Below the pieces are notes generated by a model that ran no database searches, was not told where the DNA came from, and saw only the letters and a program-made list of their open reading frames with translations. This document shows positions 29,894-34,850 of a stretch of DNA of 34,850 nt, in pieces (within the stretch, counting starts at the first letter, position 1; the number at the start of each line of letters is the position of its first letter). The stretch is from Prevotella sp. (lineage in GTDB: Bacteria > Bacteroidota > Bacteroidia > Bacteroidales > Bacteroidaceae): assembly GCA_017443345.1 (NCBI GenBank), contig JAFSNR010000166.1:1-34850 (forward strand). The letters run 5' to 3'. A program made the position numbers and the translations under genes.

Positions 29894-30991
29894 CTATTCC
29901 TCTTTAATCACTTCCCAATGGCCACCTTTATCAGGACCTACACGGCGGATGATGCCGTCTGCTTGCAGCTTCTTAAGATGCTTGGATACGGCGCTGCGGT
30001 TGATGCCGAGGGTTGCGGCCATCTGGGTAGAGGTGACCTTGGCGTTCCGATTAATCACGTCCAAGATAGCATCGCGAGTTTTCTGTCCACCTTTTCTGTC
30101 CACTTCTATGGTTTTCTGTCCACCTTGCCTACGGCGAATTCCGTCACGACTCGGCCATTCAAGCAAGCTTAATGGCTCTCGCTGCTCCGTCATTTCTTCT
30201 GAGGTCGAGCGAATGAATTGTTCAATATCATGTTGCAGGTGCTGACAATGAAGGCGGACCATACAATCGAGGAAGATGTTGAGGTCTTCGCTCTCGCGGG
30301 TGTCTATCAATGCCTGGATGTATTCGGCCTTGTCTTCCTTGAGTACCTTGGTCGGCAGCACATCGAACTCCCATTGCAGCAGGTTCATCAGCAGACGGCA
30401 GGTGCGTCCGTTGCCGTCTGCCCAGGGATGGATGGCCACCAGTTCGAAGTGTGCCCAGAAACTGAGGTCATAGACAGCTGCTACATCAGCGGAATCGATG
30501 GCTTTTCGACGCTTGTTAAGCTCCTCGCAAAACGCGGCCAGACGTGCAGGCACTTCCTGATACGACATATAAGACCTGCCACCCATGCCAGCCGTGACAT
30601 TCAACTTGCGCAACTCTCCCTTGGTAGCAGAAAAATCGCCGCCTAACGCGTGATACTCGCAACCCGTGCGAGCCATCACCTTCGACGCCAAAAGAACGAG
30701 CCAATCGACGGTGATAGGATCATGCCGACGAATCCACTCGCGACCGTAGTCATAAGCCACCTTCAGATCGAGGTTCATCTGCTGCTCCAGCATGGTACGC
30801 TTGCTGCTGGTGATACCTTCGTCGAACAGCAGTTGCGCCTCCACCTCCGTAACCGTACTGCCCTCTATGGCCGTAGAGTGGGTAATGATGGAGTAGAGAT
30901 AGAACTTGTCGAAGTCTATCTGGTCGGATATGCCCAATGCCTTGTGTTGCTGGAGCAATCGCAGTAGTCTGTCTTTATTCTCTTGCGTCAT
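29894..30991 (-). CDS. Fic protein with N-terminal inhibitory helix and C-terminal winged helix
   Basis: 365 residues from ATG at 30991, preceded by AAAAGG; a frame starting at 31036 inside the 107-bp repeat would add 15 residues. An inhibitory helix motif S39-TAI-E43-G44 (HSTAIEGST) is present, typical of self-inhibited Fic enzymes. The catalytic core HPWADGNGRTCR lies at about 187-198. The C-terminal part holds two GGQKT repeats (about residues 289-305) and a winged helix (about 310-365: VTSTQMAATLGINRSAVSKHLKKLQADGIIRRVG). It is thus a Fic enzyme that may also bind DNA and regulate its own expression. The 107-bp repeat upstream supplies a likely promoter. Confidence 0.9.
   Translation of the reverse strand: MTQENKDRLLRLLQQHKALGISDQIDFDKFYLYSIITHSTAIEGSTVTEVEAQLLFDEGITSSKRTMLEQQMNLDLKVAYDYGREWIRRHDPITVDWLVLLASKVMARTGCEYHALGGDFSATKGELRKLNVTAGMGGRSYMSYQEVPARLAAFCEELNKRRKAIDSADVAAVYDLSFWAHFELVAIHPWADGNGRTCRLLMNLLQWEFDVLPTKVLKEDKAEYIQALIDTRESEDLNIFLDCMVRLHCQHLQHDIEQFIRSTSEEMTEQREPLSLLEWPSRDGIRRRQGGQKTIEVDRKGGQKTRDAILDVINRNAKVTSTQMAATLGINRSAVSKHLKKLQADGIIRRVGPDKGGHWEVIKEE
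30079..30126. repeat. in-frame TTTTCTGTCCACC repeat in the Fic gene
   Basis: TTTTCTGTCCACC occurs three times in 48 bp, encoding GGQKT units between the Fic and winged-helix domains. Comparable GGQK repeats are common in Bacteroidales Fic and AlbA_2 proteins. Confidence 0.75.
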
Positions 30992-31012
30992 ACCTTTTCG
31001 TTTAAATATGGC

Positions 31013-31119
31013 CTCGGAAGTTCGTCTTTTGACCATTTGTGAGGGCAAAATTATAGAAAATTGTTTTATATTTTAGGTTCGTGCGCGAGAAAAAACGTTA
31101 ATTGGAGGTAAATTTGCGA
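31013..31119 (-). repeat. 107-bp dispersed repeat, copy 2, spanning HU 3' end and Fic promoter
   Basis: Gap-free match to 6668-6774. Here it covers the last codons and stop of the HU-like gene, the intergenic part, and an upstream ATG in frame with the Fic gene. TAATTTTG (complement at 31046-31053) fits the -7 box for Fic transcription; a -33 TTTG at the right distance is not clear. Confidence 0.8.
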
Positions 31120-31694
31120 TACCTGGTCTTATTGCCAGTACCCTCGCGCACGAGGCGGCCATCGGCGACGAGGCGTGAGAGGAGGTCGCTGAGGCGATGG
31201 TTGGAGAGCGTGTGGTCGAGCGCGGCAGCGAGGTCGCGGCGTGTGATGTACGGACCTGTGGCAAAGAGCGTTGCCAGGGCTGCTTCGACCGACGCGTCAT
31301 CCACATAGGGTCGCACGGGAAGGGGTGTCTGCTCCACCTCCAGACGACCCAGATCCTGGAGCAGCTCCTCGTCCGGTGTGAAGCGGATGCCATCGACATG
31401 CACGCCGCTGCCCACATATTTGCCGTCCCGCACCTCCACCTTGCCGCCGAGCGACAGCGTGAAGGTACCCAGGGAAGGCAGGTGGATGGGGGTGCCGTTG
31501 CTCATCATATCTATCAGCGCATCGCGCATCGCATAGAGACAGCCCACCATCGTGCCGGGCGTGATGAACTGCCCCTGACGGTGATAGTGGTCCATGAACT
31601 CTTCTGGGCTTCCGCTCTTGAGACGCGGCACCAGCTCCTGCTCGCCCGATGGCGACGTGTGGTTGGCTACTGTATAATGTATCTTACTAAACAT
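31098..31694 (-). CDS. HU-like DNA-binding protein with C-terminal winged helix
   Basis: 198 residues. Residues about 1-110 match the extended HU family of Bacteroidetes: IHYTVANHTSPSGEQE, GQFITPGTMVGCLYAMRDALIDMM, GTPIHLPSLGTFTLSLGG, VHVDGIRFTPDEELLQDL. A winged-helix-like segment follows (about 130-190: ASVEAALATLFATGPYITRRDLAAALDHTLSNHRLSDLLSRLVADGRLVREG). Such proteins bind and bend DNA. It lies 152 bp downstream of the VirE-type gene on the same strand, and that gap carries one arm of a long inverted repeat, a plausible binding site for it. Its last codons are part of the 107-bp dispersed repeat. Confidence 0.85.
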   Translation of the reverse strand: MFSKIHYTVANHTSPSGEQELVPRLKSGSPEEFMDHYHRQGQFITPGTMVGCLYAMRDALIDMMSNGTPIHLPSLGTFTLSLGGKVEVRDGKYVGSGVHVDGIRFTPDEELLQDLGRLEVEQTPLPVRPYVDDASVEAALATLFATGPYITRRDLAAALDHTLSNHRLSDLLSRLVADGRLVREGTGNKTRYRKFTSN

Positions 31695-31708
31695 GGTTCT
31701 AATATGGT

Positions 31709-31831
31709 TCGTGAATGATTATATGATTTTTCATACACTTTTACACGTTTTCAGTATAAATTGTTGTTATTGGTTGTGTTACATCGGAATATTTGGTGTA
31801 TTTTTAGTGTATTTTAGCGTGTAAAAGTGTA
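31709..31831. repeat. left arm of ~125-bp inverted repeat flanking the VirE-type gene
   Basis: Its complement matches 34200-34324. Best blocks are 31724-31746 against 34287-34309 (21 of 23 identical) and 31795-31831 against 34200-34236, where TACAC words recur at 8, 12 and 11 bp in both arms. It also contains a perfect 14-bp internal inverted repeat (TACACTTTTACACG at 31734 and its complement at 31818). Confidence 0.75.
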
Positions 31832-31846
31832 AATCAGAGATTATTC

Positions 31847-34051
31847 TTAGATGATCGGCATAGATTTGCGTCGCAGATGATAGACAAAAGTCTTATTTGT
31901 GCGCTTCTTGTTCAGCCTTTCTTCGTTCACATTGTGCTCAAGATGGGCATACACCTGCTTGATATCCTCCCTGGAGAACTTGCGACCAGTATGGCGCTGG
32001 AGGTACTCCACGATCTCGCTGCGCGTCAGCTCTACCGTACTCTGGTCGCCACGCAACTTGGGCGTCGCCAGCATCTCGAAGCAGTCGCCGAAGCGTTCGA
32101 CGGCATAGCTGCGGACACGGAAATGGCGGTTGTTGTTCTCGATGGCCTCGCGCTCCTCGTCGGTGAAGTAGCAGCGCCCATAGACATCGTCGTCCGCGAA
32201 GCGGCTGGGATAGTCGCGACGCGCATTGATCTCATCGACGGCCTGCGCATAGAGCTGGAAATGGTCGAGGCGCGCGGGCAGCACGATCTTGTCCTCCACC
32301 CGCACGCAGATGAAGCGGCGCGAGCCGGTCTCATCCACCAGTACCTCCGTGGGGTTGCACGTGGCGATGAACGACGCCAGACGCTGACGCACCTGCATAT
32401 TCGTCCGCCACATTTGTTTCGTGCGCACGTCGGCCAACTGCAGCAGGTTCTTCAGCGGCCCGCGCTGCGAGTCGCCGCGATACTGGTCGAACTCATCGAT
32501 GTTGATGAGCAGCGTCTGCCCCATCTGACGGATCAGCTGCTCGCGCTTCGACAGGTCGATATGGTCCAGATAGCCCCACATCAGTTCGTCGGGCAGCAGC
32601 GAGCGGCAGAACGTGCTCTTGCCCGTACCCTGAGGGCCGCACAGCAGGGGCGCTACGGCATTGCCGTGCTCGCGATGGATGCCCATCCACTGTTGCACCA
32701 CACCCAGGAACCACACATGGAATGCCTTCTCCCACAGGGGGTTGTCCTTCGCCACGGCGCGCGCCACCTCTGTGATGCGGTCGCGACCGTCCCACTGGCC
32801 TTCCACGTCGTCCAGGAATTCGCGCAGCGGGTTGCGCCGAGGGATGCGGTCGCTCATCAGGAACGTCCTGACCACGTTGGGCGATGCCACCACGCCGGCC
32901 TCCAGTGCCTCCAGGATCATCCCCGCCTGCTTCGTCTCATCCAGCACCTGCCAGCGGCCGCGGGTCGTGCGGGGACGGTAATAGACGCCGCCGTCGATGT
33001 CGTTGTGGTACATCTCGTAGTTGGTCACCAGCAGCGCCTGCATCTCCCTCACGCCCTTGGCCTTCTTATCCTGAGTGCCTGTGACAGGTGCATGTTCGGC
33101 ATAGTAGTCGTTGACGAAGTTGCCCCACGCCAGCGCCCGCTCTTCAGGTTCGCCATCCACGATGCGCATTCGCGTCTCCGCCAGAGGGATCTGCAGCTCG
33201 AAGCATTGTGCCGTCAGCGCCTGCATGAAGGCTTCGCGCTCAATCGAGGGGTCGCGATGCTCTTCGCGGAAGCGCGCCAGCACCAGCCGTCGCGCCATCA
33301 TAAAGCGCTCATAGTAATAAAGATAGTGCGGGCCGTCGGCAGGAGGCACGGCGCTGGGCGTCTCCATAGTACCAATAGTAGCATCGGTGGGCGACACGCG
33401 CATCGCCGTGGCATTGCTGTTCCACGCCACCTCCGTGTCGATGCTCAGACGGAAGCTCGCCGACATGGAGAACTCCGGGTCCTCTTTCAACGGACGGCCC
33501 AGGATGCCACTGTACGTAGCCAGCACCTGACGGTAGGCCGCGCGATGCAGCGCCTCCACCTCGTCCCAGTTGCGCGACAGCCGTCCATCGCTGGGCCAGT
33601 AGCGCACCAGCACCTTCAGGCTCATGCCGCTCGCCCCCACGAAGGCGCCCAACGTCATCGGCAGCGACATCGCGCGCTGCTTCAGGCGCTTCACCTCGTC
33701 TGCCGAATACACATCGGGCACATTCAGCAGCACGATGCCGTTGAACACGGTGGCGTTCACCCGACCACTTTTGTTGTGACGCAGGCACGAGGGCACGACC
33801 CACGCCACCTTATCCATTTCCCTGGGCTCGTCATAAATGCCGCGCGACTTAGGCAGACTTTCTCGCAACGCCTCCACCGCCTGCCGATGTTTGCCGTCGT
33901 GCAGCAGCCCCAGCAGCCCCTCGGGCGTCAGCTCCTTGCGCGACACCCGGTCCTTACCGTACAGCCTCTCCAGCGTGAACCTCATGTTCTCCACCTTCGG
34001 TTCCCGCCTCTTGAGCCGCACCTTCTTGTTTATGTTCTGTTCTGTTTCCAT
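31847..34051 (-). CDS. VirE/VapE-type P-loop ATPase with BT4734-like N-terminus
   Basis: 734 residues. The N-terminal third (about 60-215) is BT4734/primase-like (WVVPSCLRHNKSGR, FNGIVLLNVPDV, MTLGAFVGASGMSLKVLVRY). The centre is a VirE/VapE superfamily-3-like ATPase with Walker A GPQGTGKST at about 470-478, Walker B TLLINIDEFDQY at about 512-523 and an arginine-rich FIATCNPTEVLVDETGSRRF. The C-terminus (about 660-734) resembles DUF3874 (LTRSEIVEYLQRHTGRKFSR). Relatives occur on phage satellites and islands, where they act in DNA replication. Strong promoter upstream; the gene is bracketed by inverted repeats and next to an HU-like gene. Higher-GC codons than the region-3 island. Confidence 0.88.
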   Translation of the reverse strand: METEQNINKKVRLKRREPKVENMRFTLERLYGKDRVSRKELTPEGLLGLLHDGKHRQAVEALRESLPKSRGIYDEPREMDKVAWVVPSCLRHNKSGRVNATVFNGIVLLNVPDVYSADEVKRLKQRAMSLPMTLGAFVGASGMSLKVLVRYWPSDGRLSRNWDEVEALHRAAYRQVLATYSGILGRPLKEDPEFSMSASFRLSIDTEVAWNSNATAMRVSPTDATIGTMETPSAVPPADGPHYLYYYERFMMARRLVLARFREEHRDPSIEREAFMQALTAQCFELQIPLAETRMRIVDGEPEERALAWGNFVNDYYAEHAPVTGTQDKKAKGVREMQALLVTNYEMYHNDIDGGVYYRPRTTRGRWQVLDETKQAGMILEALEAGVVASPNVVRTFLMSDRIPRRNPLREFLDDVEGQWDGRDRITEVARAVAKDNPLWEKAFHVWFLGVVQQWMGIHREHGNAVAPLLCGPQGTGKSTFCRSLLPDELMWGYLDHIDLSKREQLIRQMGQTLLINIDEFDQYRGDSQRGPLKNLLQLADVRTKQMWRTNMQVRQRLASFIATCNPTEVLVDETGSRRFICVRVEDKIVLPARLDHFQLYAQAVDEINARRDYPSRFADDDVYGRCYFTDEEREAIENNNRHFRVRSYAVERFGDCFEMLATPKLRGDQSTVELTRSEIVEYLQRHTGRKFSREDIKQVYAHLEHNVNEERLNKKRTNKTFVYHLRRKSMPII

Positions 34052-34098
34052 ATTTTCTATACTTTTTATTAATGATTTTTCATGTCATATTGATGCTG

Positions 34099-34130
34099 CA
34101 AAGATAGCACATTTTATTGAATTCTGCAAA
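34099..34130 (-). promoter_or_regulatory. promoter of the VirE-type gene
   Basis: On the minus strand TTTG (34127-34130) is followed by a 20-bp spacer and TATCTTTG (34099-34106), the ideal Bacteroidales layout, 48 bp before the start codon. It lies between the gene and the right arm of the inverted repeat. Confidence 0.8.
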
Positions 34131-34199
34131 TTTTTCGCGCAGTTTTTCATCAAATATTAGCCTATTTTCGCCCATTTTTCAGCCATTTTCTTCATGTTA

Positions 34200-34324
34200 T
34201 ACACTTTTACACCTATAAATACACGCAAAATACACCATTATTATACACGCTATTGTATTAGTTATCAGTCGTATAGCATCGCAAAAGTGTAAACGTGTAT
34301 GAAATATCACATAGTTTTACACGA
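34200..34324. repeat. right arm of ~125-bp inverted repeat flanking the VirE-type gene
   Basis: Matches the complement of 31709-31831. TACAC words begin at 34200, 34208, 34220, 34231 and 34244; the first four have exactly the spacing of the left arm. The outer part ends ATAGTTTTACACGA against ATAATCATTCACGA in the left arm. Confidence 0.75.
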
Positions 34325-34380
34325 GATGCGCGACAAACCAACATCTCACTCACCACACACCATCACCCCCACCCCACCCT

Positions 34381-34512
34381 ATCGCCTCAGCCATCTCTTC
34401 CTATCTCATCCGTCAACTCTCCCTATCGTCTCTGCCACCTCCCCCTATTGCATCCGCCAACACACCACGCTGCATCTGCCAACACGACCTATTGCATCCG
34501 TCGTTCGGTCGC
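34381..34512. repeat. six tandem 22-bp imperfect repeats
   Basis: Units start at 34381, 34403, 34425, 34447, 34469 and 34491, each 22 bp, with approximate consensus AT(C/T)GCATCCGCCAAC and then a C-rich end CCT. A seventh, weaker unit may start at 34359. It lies in the 607-bp gap between the VirE-type gene and the final gene. Short plus-strand frames across it look non-coding. Confidence 0.75.
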
Positions 34513-34596
34513 GACCTAACGACGACAAGCACGGCATCTTTCCCCTCCAAGCCATTGCTCATTCTCGTCCCCTTACGTGCAAAAATCCACGATTCT

Positions 34597-34628
34597 TTTG
34601 GCCGATAACGAAATAATCGTTACTTTTG
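34597..34628 (+). promoter_or_regulatory. promoter of the last, plus-strand gene
   Basis: TTTG (34597-34600), a 20-bp spacer and TACTTTTG (34621-34628) match the Bacteroidales promoter exactly, 30 bp before the ATG. Confidence 0.8.
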
Positions 34629-34658
34629 CAACGTAAAACAATAAAAAGCATCAATATT

Positions 34659-34850
34659 ATGACAAATAGCGCAACAATGCAGGGCGTTTATGTAAACGTT
34701 CCTATCGTAGATTGGTCGCTGTTCCGTGAACTCATCCGTAAGTTCGGATGGCAGGTAGAAACGCGTGAACAGCTATTGGACCGTTTCGTCTCTTCCCGTC
34801 CAGCTACGCCAGCTATTAGCGAAGACGAAATCATGGATGAGGTAAAAGCC
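34659..34850 (+). CDS. small conserved hypothetical protein, possible antitoxin-like, 3' end cut
   Basis: 64 residues are present before the window ends, starting MTNSATMQGVYVNVPIVDWS; a second ATG at 34677 would begin MQGVYVNVP. The pattern YVNVPxxDxxLFRELIRKFGW, then ETREQLLDRFVSSRP and SEDEIMDEVKA, resembles short Bacteroidales proteins encoded next to RelE-like toxins, so an antitoxin is possible, but no partner is visible because the window stops here. It is the only plus-strand gene, has a clear promoter, and points away from the VirE cassette. Confidence 0.75.
   Translation, partial: MTNSATMQGVYVNVPIVDWSLFRELIRKFGWQVETREQLLDRFVSSRPATPAISEDEIMDEVKA

Noticed and set aside
31877-34072. 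Plus-strand frame of 731 codons opposite the VirE-type gene
   Set aside because: It is the complement shadow of a GC-rich gene; the minus-strand protein has clear Walker motifs and a promoter, while this one is rich in His, Arg and Leu without domains.
34381-34512. CRISPR array
   Set aside because: The 22-bp units are directly adjacent with no unique spacers and there are no cas genes.
34295-34616. Plus-strand frames of 74 and 105 codons across the 22-bp repeats
   Set aside because: They encode Pro/Ser/His-rich repeats that simply follow the tandem DNA repeats, without ribosome site or promoter.

Overview
The window looks like chromosomal DNA of a Bacteroidales bacterium, most likely a gut Prevotellaceae (Prevotella or Segatella-like). 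Signs of this are promoters with a TAnnTTTG -7 box and a TTTG -33 box about 20 bp upstream, a GH78 rhamnosidase, a LytTR-only regulator, HU-like and VirE/BT4734-type proteins, and short repeats of a kind common in this group. Almost every gene lies on the minus strand; only the last, cut by the window edge, is on the plus strand. No rRNA, tRNA, CRISPR array or complete insertion sequence was seen.

Region 1 (1-6434) holds, in transcription order, a secreted GH78 alpha-L-rhamnosidase, DNA polymerase IV (dinB), a 48-residue protein, a DoxX-like membrane protein, a deleted amidohydrolase remnant, a cyclophilin-like lipoprotein and an alpha/beta hydrolase cut by the window edge. Region 2 (6435-9760) holds a composite intergenic repeat, an unassigned acidic protein and a three-gene operon: LytTR regulator, membrane-anchored protein of the phosphodiester-glycosidase (NAGPA) fold, and a lipoprotein with a penicillin-binding transpeptidase domain that has lost its catalytic motifs.

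Region 3 (9760-17470) is accessory. It has a RhuM-family gene, four AT-rich genes I cannot assign, a second NAGPA-fold gene coupled to an AlbA_2/Schlafen-type ATP-binding regulator, a DUF234-type ATPase, and two broken 3' ends of further NAGPA-like genes. Region 4 (17581-28751) is one apparent operon of a SpoIIE phosphatase/anti-sigma-kinase fusion, a STAS anti-sigma-antagonist, a sodium-coupled NSS transporter and a 2,422-residue NRPS of order C-A-T-C-A-T-reductase. This predicts a partner-switch-controlled, reductively released (aldehyde-type) dipeptide, possibly N-acylated.

Region 5 (28771-34850) has two Fic genes, an HU-like/winged-helix protein, a VirE/VapE-type ATPase bracketed by imperfect inverted repeats of about 125 bp, a tandem array of six 22-bp units, and the start of a small plus-strand gene. 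Two things run through the window: dispersed intergenic repeats with near-identical copies, and at least ten short low-complexity insertions that keep the reading frame inside conserved proteins, five of them in the NRPS. The strongest candidates for undescribed biology are the VirE cassette with its inverted repeats and 22-bp array, the signalling-transporter-NRPS operon, and the LytTR/pseudo-PBP operon. All functions are inferred by reading motifs; no database search was run.
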